Shown here in pieces: positions 40,507 through 51,026 of a stretch of 64,000 bases of DNA. Made by a program: the position numbers and the translations under genes. The stretch lies in the NCBI GenBank assembly GCA_003216835.1, contig QCIF01000001.1:1-64000 (forward strand). The letters are read 5' to 3'. Numbering within the stretch: the first letter of the stretch is position 1; every line of letters begins with the position of its first letter. The notes under the pieces were generated by a model. That model ran no database searches and was not told where the DNA came from. It saw only the letters and a list, made by a program, of their open reading frames with translations. This DNA is from Prochlorococcus sp. AG-402-K10 (GTDB lineage: Bacteria > Cyanobacteriota > Cyanobacteriia > PCC-6307 > Cyanobiaceae).

Positions 40507-42090
40507 TTATTTTTGCCAATCAAGGATATTTATTTCAGGAAAAACTTTATCTTCTTCTTCTATAATCTCCAGAAAATTTAAATCGGTCTTGGATATATTT
40601 TTTAGCATTTCAATTAGTTTCCAGAATCTAAATAAGTGTCTATCAATTCTTTCTTTAGCAAGCTCAGTCGTCGTTCCCGCCCTTAAGATGAAACTCCAAT
40701 CTGATGATTGAGAAAGAAGCAATTCTCTGGCTGCTTGCTTTAATACTCTTATTGAAAATTCATCGTTAAAGCTTTTTGAGGAACACTCAACAAACATTGA
40801 ACCTGCCTTAGTAATCTCAGGAACAATCCAAGAATTCTTATCATTAAGCCAATAGTTATGATATCCCCCTTGGCCCCAGCTTGAAGGAGATGGATCACAA
40901 ATTTGAAGTTTTGGTTTTCCCATTAGAACTTCCTTTAAATTGGTAAGTCTAATGTTATATTTAGTGGATTTTTTTAAAATATTTTCTATAAATATTGGGC
41001 CCTCATACCACCAATGGCCAAACAATTCGGCATCGAATGGAGCTATCAACAAAGGCTCAAAAGATGAGGATACAGATAATTTTTCTAATTGTTTAGATCT
41101 TGATAAAAGATAAATATCAGCATGTTCTTCTGCCTTGATTCTAGCTTCATTTTCTATATAAAAATCTTTTTTACCTAGTGGTATTTTTTCATCAGTAATT
41201 TTATAATATTTAAGACCTAGGGGTCTTACACTTGGGATGCCTTTTTCTTTCAGTCTTGAAGGAGGTAATTCCCAACCTAAGTCTTTATGAAATTCTCTAT
41301 AAACTTGATCGCCTGGGAATCCATCTTTAGCAGACCAAACTGGTAAGGTTGATTCACTATCTCTACCAAAAAAAGCAACTCCATTTTTTGAACATATCGG
41401 AGCATAAACTCCATACCTAGGTCTTGGTGATGCATTTAAAATTCCATGACCATCCAAAACTGCATATCTAATTCCAGAATCAATTAATATTTGATCTAAC
41501 TTCTCATAATAGGCGCATTCAGGCAACCAAATACCTAAAGGATTGATTCCAAGAATCTCTTTATGACTTACTATTGCTGTTTTGATTTGACCTCTAACAG
41601 TTTCAGGATTCTCTCTAAGGATTGGCAAATATCCATGAGTAGCTGCACAAGTGAGAATATCTAAATTTCCAGATTGATTTAAAACTTTAAACCTATCAAT
41701 TAAATTTCCATTATGTTTTTGCCAATATAAATATTTATCATTTAAGTTTTTCATCAAAAATTCAGAGGCAACTTTTTCTTCTTGTGATAAATCATTCAAA
41801 AAATATTTTCTGGTTTCAATCCAAGATGGAAATGTTTCTTTTAGTTGTTCATTTTGTAAAAGAGATAATAATGTTGGAGATAAACTAATCGTTAGTTTCG
41901 TATTTAAGGGATTTTCTTTTTGGGAAGATTCTATGACTTGAAGCAATGGAATATAACACTCTAGTATCGCCTGAAATAACCAATCTTCCTCTAAAGAATT
42001 TTTTTCATTTTTCCTTACGTAAGGAAGATGGGCATGTAAAACTATTGCTAATTTGCCTAAATTGCTTTTATTTGGGTAACTCCCATTCAT
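40507..42090 (-). CDS. GH57 glycogen branching enzyme-type glucan enzyme
   Basis: A 527-residue GH57 hydrolase/transferase. Signatures in order: VLHAHLPYVR (16-25), the catalytic Glu in GIWLPECAYY near 195 and the catalytic Asp in LIAPFDAELFGHWWYEG near 350. The C-terminal DUF1957-type helical domain (SWGQGGYHNYWLND ...) is typical of 1,4-alpha-glucan branching enzymes of this family. It would act in glycogen metabolism together with malQ in this window. The gene converges with the lycopene cyclase (three bases apart). Confidence 0.85.
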   Translation of the reverse strand: MNGSYPNKSNLGKLAIVLHAHLPYVRKNEKNSLEEDWLFQAILECYIPLLQVIESSQKENPLNTKLTISLSPTLLSLLQNEQLKETFPSWIETRKYFLNDLSQEEKVASEFLMKNLNDKYLYWQKHNGNLIDRFKVLNQSGNLDILTCAATHGYLPILRENPETVRGQIKTAIVSHKEILGINPLGIWLPECAYYEKLDQILIDSGIRYAVLDGHGILNASPRPRYGVYAPICSKNGVAFFGRDSESTLPVWSAKDGFPGDQVYREFHKDLGWELPPSRLKEKGIPSVRPLGLKYYKITDEKIPLGKKDFYIENEARIKAEEHADIYLLSRSKQLEKLSVSSSFEPLLIAPFDAELFGHWWYEGPIFIENILKKSTKYNIRLTNLKEVLMGKPKLQICDPSPSSWGQGGYHNYWLNDKNSWIVPEITKAGSMFVECSSKSFNDEFSIRVLKQAARELLLSQSSDWSFILRAGTTTELAKERIDRHLFRFWKLIEMLKNISKTDLNFLEIIEEEDKVFPEINILDWQK

Positions 42091-42314
42091 ATCATTTATA
42101 ATTTATGCTTGAAAAACTTAAAAATATAATTATTATCATTAAGGTAAAATAATCTTTAATTTTTAAGAATACTTTAGTAAACGATATATTTTTTTTAAAT
42201 TTATAAAAATTTAACCAATATTATACGTAATTGTCCAAAAGATACATCGGAATAAATGAATATATAGTAATTTTTTTTTAATTGACTTAATATAAGTTTA
42301 ATTGAAATCAGCAA

Positions 42315-43943
42315 ATGTCCAAAGATCCCGGCAGAATATTGATCTTTGATACAACACTTAGGGATGGAGAGCAGTCTCCAGGAGCTAGTTTAAACCTTGA
42401 AGAAAAGCTTGCAATTGCTCATCAACTAGCCAGATTAGGGGTAGATGTAATTGAAGCAGGATTCCCTTTTGCTAGCCCTGGAGATTTTAAAGCGGTAAAT
42501 AAAATTGCTAATGTTGTTGGTGGAGATAATGGTCCAATAATATGTGGTTTGGCAAGGGCCTCTAAAAACGATATAAAGTCATGCTACGAAGCCCTAAATC
42601 CAGCTCCCAAGAAAAGAATACATACCTTTATTGCAACAAGTGATATTCATCTTAAACATAAACTAAGAAAAACAAGGAAAGATGTTCTTGCCATTGTTCC
42701 AGAAATGGTAAATTATGCTAGATCATTAGTAGATGACGTTGAATTCTCTTGCGAGGACGCTTCAAGAAGTGATTCGGAATTTTTGTATGAAGTAATTCAA
42801 TTAGCAATTTCTGCAGGAGCTACAACAATAAATATTCCTGATACTGTTGGCTTCACGACCCCTAGTGAATTTGGAAATTTAATCTCCGAAATAAACAAAA
42901 ACGTTCCAAATATTGATGACGCAGTTCTTTCAGTTCATGGTCACAATGATTTAGGTTTAGCTGTAGCTAATTTTCTAGAGGCTGTAAAAAATGGGGCCAG
43001 ACAATTAGAATGCACAATAAATGGTATCGGAGAAAGAGCTGGGAATGCCTCTTTAGAAGAATTAGTAATGGCATTACATGTAAGAAAAAGTTTTTTTAAT
43101 AGTTTCTTTAAAAGAGATCCAAATTCACCTACTCCTCTTACAGCTATAAGAACAGAAGAAATAACAAAAACTTCACGGTTAGTTTCAAACCTAACAGGAA
43201 TGAATGTACAACCTAATAAAGCAATTGTTGGAGCTAATGCCTTTGCACATGAATCGGGAATTCATCAAGATGGTGTACTAAAAAACAGATTAACTTATGA
43301 AATTATTGATGCAAAAACTGTAGGTTTGAATAAGAACAAAATATCCTTAGGCAAACTTAGCGGAAGGAGTGCTGTAAGAGCAAGATTGGAAGAATTGGGA
43401 TATGACTTAAGTAGAGAAGACTTGAATGATGCTTTTACTCGTTTTAAAGATTTAGCAGATAGAAAAAGAGAAATTACTGATAGAGACTTAGAAGCTATTG
43501 TTAGTGAACAAGTTCAACTTCCAGAATCTAAATTTCAATTAGATCATGTACAAGTCAGTTGTGGTAATAAGTCTAAGCCTACAGCAACTATAACTCTTAT
43601 AAATACAGAAGAGAATAAACAGGCTACAGCAGTAGCTATAGGTACTGGGCCAGTAGATGCAGTATGCAAGGCTCTAAACTCATTAGCCAAAGTTCCTAAT
43701 GAATTAATTGAGTTTTCAGTTAAATCAGTAACAGAAGGTATAGATGCGTTAGGTGAAGTTACCATCAGGATTAGAAATAATAAAAAAATATATTCGGGTC
43801 ATTCTGCTGATACGGATGTTGTTGTTGCAGCTGCAAATGCTTATATCAATGCATTAAATAGGCTTGTTTTTTCTGAGAAAAAAAAATCTATTCACCCTCA
43901 ATTTGATAATTTAGAAAATTCAGATAAAAAAATAGTTTTATAA
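42315..43943 (+). CDS. leuA: 2-isopropylmalate synthase
   Basis: Condenses acetyl-CoA and 2-oxoisovalerate, the first step of leucine synthesis. 542 residues. TIM-barrel: [16 protein letters not shown] (10-25, metal-binding Asp), [16 protein letters not shown] (metal-binding His pair) and the [19 protein letters not shown] segment. The C-terminal LeuA dimer/allosteric domain (about 395-520, [19 protein letters not shown]) allows feedback by leucine. A 220-base upstream region should contain its promoter. Confidence 0.96.
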   Translation: MSKDPGRILIFDTTLRDGEQSPGASLNLEEKLAIAHQLARLGVDVIEAGFPFASPGDFKAVNKIANVVGGDNGPIICGLARASKNDIKSCYEALNPAPKKRIHTFIATSDIHLKHKLRKTRKDVLAIVPEMVNYARSLVDDVEFSCEDASRSDSEFLYEVIQLAISAGATTINIPDTVGFTTPSEFGNLISEINKNVPNIDDAVLSVHGHNDLGLAVANFLEAVKNGARQLECTINGIGERAGNASLEELVMALHVRKSFFNSFFKRDPNSPTPLTAIRTEEITKTSRLVSNLTGMNVQPNKAIVGANAFAHESGIHQDGVLKNRLTYEIIDAKTVGLNKNKISLGKLSGRSAVRARLEELGYDLSREDLNDAFTRFKDLADRKREITDRDLEAIVSEQVQLPESKFQLDHVQVSCGNKSKPTATITLINTEENKQATAVAIGTGPVDAVCKALNSLAKVPNELIEFSVKSVTEGIDALGEVTIRIRNNKKIYSGHSADTDVVVAAANAYINALNRLVFSEKKKSIHPQFDNLENSDKKIVL

Positions 43944-44041
43944 AATAAAAATAATTAAATTAATTATTGGTATTATTAAGTAGCCTTAAAAAAAGACTCT
44001 TAGTAATGTAGATTAAATTAAATGACAAATGCGAGAAAATA

Positions 44042-44434
44042 ATGAGAGAAAGGTTATTAGGATATTGGTCTCTGGCATGGGCTGGGTTAATAAGTAATAT
44101 AATTGCTCTTCCAATTATCGCCTTAATAATAAGTTTTGGTCCGCCATTAAAAGTAGCAAATATAACTCTCGCTATCAGCCTAGGTTGGCCCGCTGCGATA
44201 GTTGGAATAGTTTCATCCGCAGCTCTTTTAGCTGAAAGAAAATGGGGGGTAACTTTAACTCTAGTATCTCTTTCAATGGTAATTTCTGGAATGGGGCCAT
44301 ATTCTATTATTAGGCTCATCACCCTTAAAGACTTTTTTGGAATTGGCGGTTTTACTCTTATAACTACCCTTTTTAGCACTTTTGCACTCTTTTATTGGTG
44401 CAACCCAAAACATAGAAGAAGTATTAGGTTATAA
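44042..44434 (+). CDS. Small polytopic membrane protein
   Basis: A 130-residue protein with four hydrophobic helices (about 8-30, 38-62, 72-90 and 100-120). It resembles no named family I know, but the regular layout and good codon use support coding. Located between leuA and the HD-domain gene on the other strand. Confidence 0.6.
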   Translation: MRERLLGYWSLAWAGLISNIIALPIIALIISFGPPLKVANITLAISLGWPAAIVGIVSSAALLAERKWGVTLTLVSLSMVISGMGPYSIIRLITLKDFFGIGGFTLITTLFSTFALFYWCNPKHRRSIRL

Positions 44435-44451
44435 ATTCTTATACACACAAC

Positions 44452-45924
44452 TTATGAAAAAGTATTGTTCTTTGTTGTTGGATACTGTATTCTCCTATGT
44501 CTTATTCTTTTCCAAACATTCAAAAAAGCTCTTTTAATAAGAAAAATTTCTCCCTTGGAGAGATCAGAATCATCTAATTGACCATCCTTTTGTCTTGAAC
44601 AAATAATTTTTGATATTGTTTCCAAAGCTTCTCTATCAGAAGCATTAATATTCATAGCTCTTAATGCGGCTTCACATCCATCTGCAAGCATTAATATTGC
44701 TGTTTCTTTAGACTGAGGAATAGGTCCTTTATACCTAAAATCACTAGCATTAATGTTAAGATTTTTTTCTTTGGCTTTATGAAAAAAATAACCCATTTTT
44801 AAAGTACCTTGATGTTCAGGAATAAAATCTGCTATTGATTTAGGTAATCTATTTTTTCTTGCATACTTTAAACCTTCATCAACATGAGCCTGTAAAACAC
44901 AAGCACTTTTAATTGGATCATCTACCTCATCATGTGGATTCTTTGAACCATCCTGATTCTCAATAAACCAGTTAGGTGCATGTAATTTACCAATGTCATG
45001 ATATAAAGCTCCTGTTTTAACTAAATCAATATCGCCCCCAATCATTCTGGTTGCCTCTTCTGCTAAGCAAGAAATCAACAATGTATGCTCAAAAGTACCC
45101 GGAGCTTCAATAGATAATCTTCGAATAAGAGGTTTCTCGTTATCTGCTAATTCCAACAATCTTGCTTTAGTGAGCAATCCAAATATCGATTCAAAAATAG
45201 GCATAAATAATATCGTTAGAAGCATTATTATGGCTAATAAAAGGCTATCTGAAAATATTTCATTATTAGACAAAACAAATACTTCTTTAAAAAGAAAAGA
45301 CTCCTGATCATTACCAATTAGTATCCATTGAGTAAATAATGCCCCAAGTGGAACAAGTATCGATAGTTGGAGTAACTGTGCTCTACTTCTTATTCTTCCT
45401 CCTAGTACAGAAACAACTGATGCACAGACTAAAGAAATAAAAAATAAAGTGTTATTAATGGGAATTGCGGACTCAGGCCAATTTAGGCTGGCTATCGACA
45501 CCCAAGAAAGGGCAGTTATAGTTCCCATTCCTTGCGAAATGATTAAAGCAGGTGGGACAATTATTGATAAGGGACTAATGTTTGAAGAAAAAGTTATTTT
45601 TATAACCTGTACTATCAAAAGAAGAGAAATAATTAAAATAATTTGCCTAAAAGTAATTTTAGGAAGCTCTTTTTTAGAAACCAATATTAAAATCGAACAA
45701 CTAACAAGTACTTCAGTAAAAGTTAAAAGCAAATTTATAATATCTGATTTTTGTAAAGATGATAAAAGTTGAAATTTATAAGATGAAACTAATGAAATTA
45801 AAATGCATATTAAAAAAATTATAAGATTGTCAATTTTTGAAATTCTAATTGGTACTTTTTTTGGAACCTGACTCCTTTTCCAGAAATAAAACGTTTTTTT
45901 TATAATAGTTGTTATGTTTTGCAC
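44452..45924 (-). CDS. Membrane HD-domain phosphodiesterase, PgpH/YqfF-like
   Basis: 490 residues. About seven helices (30-255) are followed by an HD domain: GTFEHTLLISCLAEEATR, then GALYHDIGKL (HD pair), HVDEGLKYARKNRLP and IPEHQGTLKMGYF. This is the core of PgpH-type enzymes, which hydrolyse cyclic-di-AMP in many bacteria. The large extracellular 7TMR-HDED region of those proteins (about 250 residues) is missing here. The substrate is inferred from the family and has not been read from the sequence. Confidence 0.78.
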   Translation of the reverse strand: MQNITTIIKKTFYFWKRSQVPKKVPIRISKIDNLIIFLICILISLVSSYKFQLLSSLQKSDIINLLLTFTEVLVSCSILILVSKKELPKITFRQIILIISLLLIVQVIKITFSSNISPLSIIVPPALIISQGMGTITALSWVSIASLNWPESAIPINNTLFFISLVCASVVSVLGGRIRSRAQLLQLSILVPLGALFTQWILIGNDQESFLFKEVFVLSNNEIFSDSLLLAIIMLLTILFMPIFESIFGLLTKARLLELADNEKPLIRRLSIEAPGTFEHTLLISCLAEEATRMIGGDIDLVKTGALYHDIGKLHAPNWFIENQDGSKNPHDEVDDPIKSACVLQAHVDEGLKYARKNRLPKSIADFIPEHQGTLKMGYFFHKAKEKNLNINASDFRYKGPIPQSKETAILMLADGCEAALRAMNINASDREALETISKIICSRQKDGQLDDSDLSKGEIFLIKRAFLNVWKRIRHRRIQYPTTKNNTFS

Positions 45925-45998
45925 AGAATATAAGTAAATCTATCTGAATAATTTAGAATTATAGTCATGGTAGGTATAAAAAGGAGATGTTTATCTAA

Positions 45999-46895
45999 AT
46001 GTCATTAAAATTAGACGGTAAAAAATTATCTCTTGACATCGAGGAAAAATTAAAAAATTATATATCTGTTAATAAATTAATTGCAAAAAGAAGTCCTGGC
46101 TTAGCTGTAATAAGAATAGGAGAAGATCCTGCAAGTGGTGTTTACGTTAAGAACAAAGAGAAAGCTTGTTCGAGAGTTGGAATTAAGAGCTATATTTTTC
46201 ATCTTAAAGATAAGGTAGAGCAAAAAGAAGTGGAACAATTAATCAATAAATTAAATCTTGATAAAAATATCGATGGGATGTTGCTTCAACTTCCCATACC
46301 AAAGAAATTTGATGAGCAAAGTTTGATAAGTAATATAAATCCAGAGAAAGATGTGGATGGATTAAATGAAAAAAATATTGGAAAGTTAGTAAAAAATGAA
46401 CCTGCCATGAGATCTTGTACCCCCGCAGGGATTGTGAATTTACTCAGGTCCCACAGTATTCCAATTGAAGGAAGGAAAATTGTTGTTATTGGTAGAAGTC
46501 TCTTAGTAGGCAAGCCTCTCTCTCTTATGCTGCTTAATCTAAATGGGACTGTGACGATGACTCATTCTAAAACCAAGAATTTAAATAAACTATGCAGAGA
46601 AGCGGACATTTTAATAGCTGCTGCTGGCAAACCAAATCTGATAGATTCGAGTTTTGTAAAAGAGGGTGCCGTAATAATTGATGTTGGAATACATAGATTA
46701 AAAAGTTCTGATAAAAACAAAACAAGATTGTGTGGGGATGTATTATTAGAAGATGTCATTCCTAAGGTGTCTGCATACACGCCTGTACCAGGAGGTGTAG
46801 GTCCAATGACGGTAACAATGTTACTAGTAAATACTATTGTTAGCTGGCAAAAACAATTTAGTTTATCATCAACTGTTAATGACCTACTGCCATAA
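45999..46895 (+). CDS. folD: Methylenetetrahydrofolate dehydrogenase/cyclohydrolase
   Basis: Bifunctional enzyme interconverting 5,10-methylene-, methenyl- and 10-formyl-THF. 298 residues. [14 protein letters not shown] (catalytic Lys), [25 protein letters not shown], the NADP motif [16 protein letters not shown] and [16 protein letters not shown] are all present. A strong AAAAAGGAG ribosome site precedes it. It starts a rightward set with the prenyl transferase, 36 bases apart. Confidence 0.95.
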   Translation: MSLKLDGKKLSLDIEEKLKNYISVNKLIAKRSPGLAVIRIGEDPASGVYVKNKEKACSRVGIKSYIFHLKDKVEQKEVEQLINKLNLDKNIDGMLLQLPIPKKFDEQSLISNINPEKDVDGLNEKNIGKLVKNEPAMRSCTPAGIVNLLRSHSIPIEGRKIVVIGRSLLVGKPLSLMLLNLNGTVTMTHSKTKNLNKLCREADILIAAAGKPNLIDSSFVKEGAVIIDVGIHRLKSSDKNKTRLCGDVLLEDVIPKVSAYTPVPGGVGPMTVTMLLVNTIVSWQKQFSLSSTVNDLLP

Positions 46896-46931
46896 AGCCC
46901 AAGATGGGGAAAACTCTACTAAAGGTTTCAA

Positions 46932-47834
46932 ATGACTAAAGTTATAGATAATAATTCTGATTTTGAAAAATATCTAAAAGATACAAAAAAAGTCGTAGAA
47001 GAAGCTCTTGATTTTTCCTTAGGACCTGAGAATCCAGAGATACTAAGAGAATCAATGAGGTATTCACTCTTAGCTGGTGGGAAAAGGATCCGTCCAATTT
47101 TATGTTTAGCATCTTGTTCTTTAGCAGGAGGAGAACCCTCTCTAGCTGTGCCGACCGCTGTTGCAATAGAAATGATTCATACCATGTCACTCATACATGA
47201 CGATTTGCCTGCGATGGACAATGATGACTTAAGAAGAGGCAGACCTACTAATCACAAAGTTTATGGAGATGCATTAGCTATTCTTGCAGGTGATGCTTTA
47301 TTAACGAGAGCCTTTGAAATGGTCTCATTAAGAAGTCCTGGTGTTGAACCAAATAGATTGTTAAATGTAATTGGAGAACTTTCCCTAGTCGCTGGAGCAC
47401 CGGGATTAGTTGGTGGTCAGGTTGTTGATCTAGAATGTGAAGGGAAAGAAGTTGATCTAAAAACCCTAGAGTATATTCACCTTCACAAGACTGGTGCTTT
47501 ATTAAAAGCTTGCGTAAGAACTGGGGCAATGATTGCTGGAGCTAATCAGGAATTATTAAAAGCCTTAACAACATATGCGGAGGGAATAGGTTTGGCATTC
47601 CAAATAATAGATGATATTCTTGATTTAACTTCCAGCAGTGAGAAGCTTGGTAAAACAGCAGGTAAAGATCTTTTAGCTGATAAAACTACATATCCAAAAT
47701 TACTTGGAATGGAAGAATCAAAGAAAAGAGCTATTGATTTAGTGAAAAAAGCAAAAACAGCTATTGAACCATGGGGATCAGATGCAAAATATTTATTATC
47801 CTTAGCTGATTTTATTACCAATAGAGATAGATAA
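46932..47834 (+). CDS. crtE: Geranylgeranyl/farnesyl diphosphate synthase
   Basis: Trans-prenyl transferase that builds the C20 precursor for carotenoids, phytol and quinones. 300 residues. First Asp-rich motif [14 protein letters not shown] (about 94-107), GGKRIRP at the start (diphosphate binding), and second Asp-rich motif QIIDDILD near 222. It is followed after 14 bases by the DUF212 gene. Confidence 0.93.
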   Translation: MTKVIDNNSDFEKYLKDTKKVVEEALDFSLGPENPEILRESMRYSLLAGGKRIRPILCLASCSLAGGEPSLAVPTAVAIEMIHTMSLIHDDLPAMDNDDLRRGRPTNHKVYGDALAILAGDALLTRAFEMVSLRSPGVEPNRLLNVIGELSLVAGAPGLVGGQVVDLECEGKEVDLKTLEYIHLHKTGALLKACVRTGAMIAGANQELLKALTTYAEGIGLAFQIIDDILDLTSSSEKLGKTAGKDLLADKTTYPKLLGMEESKKRAIDLVKKAKTAIEPWGSDAKYLLSLADFITNRDR

Positions 47835-47848
47835 ATAGTTTTTAATTC

Positions 47849-48328
47849 ATGTCAGAACTTTCAGCATTACTAGATAATTCAGTCCTTTTATGGAGTTTAT
47901 TATCATGTTTAATTGCTCAATTTTTTAAAATAATATTTAATTTCTTTTCTACTGGAAAGATTAGATTTGGAATTATGTTTGAAACAGGTGGGATGCCCTC
48001 AAGTCACTCAGCCTTAATAACAGGTGCCACCTCAGGGATAGGTCTTCAATTAGGCTTTGATAGTCCAATATTTGCATTAGCAATTGCTGTTTCACTAATT
48101 ATTATGTATGACGCTAGCGGGGTTAGAAGATCAGCGGGTATTCAAGCTGCCGAAATTAACAAAATATCAAAAAAATTAGATCCAAAAGCAGAAGTGGGGT
48201 TAAAAGAAACCCTTGGTCATACAAAATTGGAAGTTATTGTGGGAAGCTTTCTAGGTCCATTAATAACTTTGCCAGGGATCGTATTTATTGGTTCTCCATT
48301 AAACATATTTAATTTGATAATAAATTAG
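47849..48328 (+). CDS. DUF212 (acid-phosphatase/vanadium haloperoxidase-related) membrane protein
   Basis: 159 residues with four hydrophobic segments. The motif GGMPSSHSALITG resembles the PSGH/SSHS phosphate motif of PAP2-type enzymes, and DASGVRRSAGIQA follows. This is the diverged PAP2-like family DUF212. Next to crtE it might act on a prenyl phosphate, but this is only positional inference. Its stop codon overlaps the stop of the opposite-strand gene by two bases. Confidence 0.82.
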   Translation: MSELSALLDNSVLLWSLLSCLIAQFFKIIFNFFSTGKIRFGIMFETGGMPSSHSALITGATSGIGLQLGFDSPIFALAIAVSLIIMYDASGVRRSAGIQAAEINKISKKLDPKAEVGLKETLGHTKLEVIVGSFLGPLITLPGIVFIGSPLNIFNLIIN

Positions 48329-49716
48329 TGGTCTTGAGAAAAATTAACTTGTGTAGCATCAATAAAATTTTTTGCGGCTTCAGGAGAACTTGGTAAGTGT
48401 AAGTGAATCCAGCTGGCATGTAATCTTTTATCTGACCAACCTTCACCTTTGTATTCAGTGTTCCAAGATTTAATTTCCCAAGGTGCAAATATTTCACTTT
48501 GATTCTTTTGTTTTTGATACTCAATATCTGACAAATAACTATCAATTTCCCAATAATGGAACTCGTGTCCTCTAATTAGTTGATTTTGTTTGATTATTAA
48601 TGTATCTTTTAAACCCTTGATATATCTATAGCCCACTGACAATTTACCTTTTTTAGAATTAAATGGTAATATCCCACTCATTTTATAGCATTCACCACTT
48701 TCATCCTTGATTGAGTTTCCTAAAATCATCATCCCACCACACTCAGCATAAATAAATCCTTTTTTACGAAATGACCTTAATGAATTTAAGCTTTTTTCTG
48801 AATCACTTATTTGATTAGCATATTTTTCAGGAAAGCCACCAGGAATAATAAGAGAAGAGGCCTCATTGGGAATCTCTTCATTATCAAAGATGCTCCATGA
48901 TACTAGCGGTATACCAATTTCATTAAGAAACTCTTTCGTATCAGGGTATTGGAAATGAAAAATTTTGTCCTCTGCAATTGCAACAGGTTTATTTTTGTCA
49001 ATTTTGAAATCTTTAAAACTGCAATTGGTGAGTATTTTTTCATGAGGAGATTTGAGGAATTTACTAAGCAAACCAAAATCCAGATTTTTTTCAGCAAACC
49101 CTGCAAAATATTCAACATCAATTTTTCGATCACTATCCAGAGGAGAAAGTAAACCTAAATTTGCCTTGTTCAGGTTTATTCTTGAATCAGAAGGTAAAAA
49201 ACCTAAAATTTCAATATCTTCATGTTGAAAGACTTCTTTGATTAATTTTTTATGTCTATCAGAATTAACATTATTGAAAATAACTCCTTTTATTGATAAT
49301 CCACTATCGAAATCTCTGAAGCCTTTAAAGAGTGGCAAAAGAGAGGCTACTTGCCCTTTAGCATTAACAATAAAAATTATTGGAGAATCAAGAAGTTTAG
49401 CAACATCTGCTGTACTTGAATAGGAAGTAGATCCTAAGCCGTCAAATAGTCCCATAGCTCCTTCAATCAAGGATAATTCATATTTTGGTGCATATTTAAA
49501 AAAAATCTTTTGGACCCATTCTTCACCACTTAAAAAGATATCTAAATTTCTACAAATGGGCTGTCCAATTGAACTAAGTTGTTGTTGGTCAAGGTAATCT
49601 GGACCCACTTTAAAAGTCTGTATTTTAATTCCTTTTGAAAAAGCCCAACAAGAAATTAAAAGAGATAAAGTAGTTTTCCCACTATCAGTTGAAGGAGAAG
49701 ATATTACACAAGCCAT
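48325..49716 (-). CDS. cobB: Cobyrinic acid a,c-diamide synthase
   Basis: ATP- and glutamine-dependent amidation of cobyrinate (CbiA/CobB family) in corrin synthesis. 463 residues. The N-terminal P-loop is SSPSTDSGKTTLSLL (7-21), GAMGLFDG near 85 is the second nucleotide motif, and the C-terminal glutaminase-like domain has IYAECGGMMILGNS (Cys nucleophile) and GHEFHYWE. The gene lies six bases after opcA on the same strand. Confidence 0.92.
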   Translation of the reverse strand: MACVISSPSTDSGKTTLSLLISCWAFSKGIKIQTFKVGPDYLDQQQLSSIGQPICRNLDIFLSGEEWVQKIFFKYAPKYELSLIEGAMGLFDGLGSTSYSSTADVAKLLDSPIIFIVNAKGQVASLLPLFKGFRDFDSGLSIKGVIFNNVNSDRHKKLIKEVFQHEDIEILGFLPSDSRINLNKANLGLLSPLDSDRKIDVEYFAGFAEKNLDFGLLSKFLKSPHEKILTNCSFKDFKIDKNKPVAIAEDKIFHFQYPDTKEFLNEIGIPLVSWSIFDNEEIPNEASSLIIPGGFPEKYANQISDSEKSLNSLRSFRKKGFIYAECGGMMILGNSIKDESGECYKMSGILPFNSKKGKLSVGYRYIKGLKDTLIIKQNQLIRGHEFHYWEIDSYLSDIEYQKQKNQSEIFAPWEIKSWNTEYKGEGWSDKRLHASWIHLHLPSSPEAAKNFIDATQVNFSQDH

Positions 49717-49722
49717 TTATTA

Positions 49723-51021
49723 TTAATTAAAGCTTTTAAAAATTTGTAAGGCGATTTTAATAGTATTTTCAAAAAGAGGACTGGTATTACCTCTACTACT
49801 TGCTAATAGTTTACTTACATCAGACTCTGATGAAGAAAAAGAATATGGAACAACTTGTTCTATTAATTGCATATCAGCCATACCTCCTGCTTCAAGCCTT
49901 ATACATTCCACCGACTCACATCCAAGAATTACACAAGTGTTATTTTTCTGGACCTCACTAATTTTAGAAATTAATCTCAACCCAATTACTTGACCTAGAT
50001 GAATACTTGGATTTCCTAAAGGTAAAGGATTAATAGAAGTAGAAATTCTTTCCCCATTTTTTCTCTCAAATTCTATCTTCATTAATTCTTTATCCCTTTG
50101 AACTTTTGCAAAAGTCCAGTCAAGCTTATCACTAATCCATGAGATCAAAAACAAAGCTTGAAGTATATGCTCTCCTGCAATATCAACATCAATATCAGAG
50201 ATATGATCTAATATTGGTCTTCTAGCTGGCGGATCAAAAATCATTGCCAATGATTCTCTCCAACTTTTTAAGCGAACCCAATTTAAATCATTAATAGCTT
50301 TGTTTGATTTTCTTAAATAATCTAAAACTTTTAAACATCTATTCGGAGATCCAAGAGCCGTATCGATAATTAATCTAAGACCATGATTTGTAAAATAATC
50401 AAAAATTTCGGGTGATTCATCCAAGCTGCCATTCCACCATAACCAAGACGGTAATTCTTTAATAGCTAATTCATCAATTATTTTTAACCCTTTTTGGTTA
50501 ATTGAATGGGAGTCGCCCCTAATAACAACTAAATCCCCACATATAGGTTGCATTCCAGAACTATCACTTAATGGGCAATAGGCGGATACAAACGTTTTTA
50601 TTTCTGAGTTATTTTTTAATGTTGGTGCTAAAGTTATTAATCTTCTAGGGTTTAATGTACTTATTGAGGATTCAAAGAATTGTCCTCTAAAATCTTCAAA
50701 ATCTTTATTTGATAAATTTTTCTTTAATAAATTGAATAACTCATCGCTATTAATAGAGGTTGTATGAGGAAGACCTGCGTCTAATATAAAATTTTTAGCT
50801 ATTTCTATAATCTCTGGACTCAAATTTCCAGTAATTGGACCATTTAATAATCCAGTCTGTACTAAACATTGTTCAAGCCAAGCAGGCTGCCAAACAATCA
50901 AAGTAAAGGTATTTGCGCCAGAATTATCCTTATCTTCAGAAATCCATAACTGATTAAGATAATCAGAGATTTCTTGATGAGGTAGCTCTAATGGGGTTTG
51001 AAGTGTTAGTTGAGGTTTCAT
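49723..51021 (-). CDS. opcA: Glucose-6-phosphate dehydrogenase assembly protein OpcA
   Basis: 432 residues. It activates Zwf by redox- and oligomer-dependent binding in cyanobacteria. The family features are the N-terminal ANTFTLIVWQPAWLEQ, the central GDLVVIRGDSHSINQKGLK and the C-terminal VILGCESVECIRLEAGGM. It follows zwf by five bases, as usual in cyanobacteria, and both form the oxidative pentose phosphate unit. Confidence 0.92.
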   Translation of the reverse strand: MKPQLTLQTPLELPHQEISDYLNQLWISEDKDNSGANTFTLIVWQPAWLEQCLVQTGLLNGPITGNLSPEIIEIAKNFILDAGLPHTTSINSDELFNLLKKNLSNKDFEDFRGQFFESSISTLNPRRLITLAPTLKNNSEIKTFVSAYCPLSDSSGMQPICGDLVVIRGDSHSINQKGLKIIDELAIKELPSWLWWNGSLDESPEIFDYFTNHGLRLIIDTALGSPNRCLKVLDYLRKSNKAINDLNWVRLKSWRESLAMIFDPPARRPILDHISDIDVDIAGEHILQALFLISWISDKLDWTFAKVQRDKELMKIEFERKNGERISTSINPLPLGNPSIHLGQVIGLRLISKISEVQKNNTCVILGCESVECIRLEAGGMADMQLIEQVVPYSFSSSESDVSKLLASSRGNTSPLFENTIKIALQIFKSFN

Positions 51022-51026
51022 TTTAT

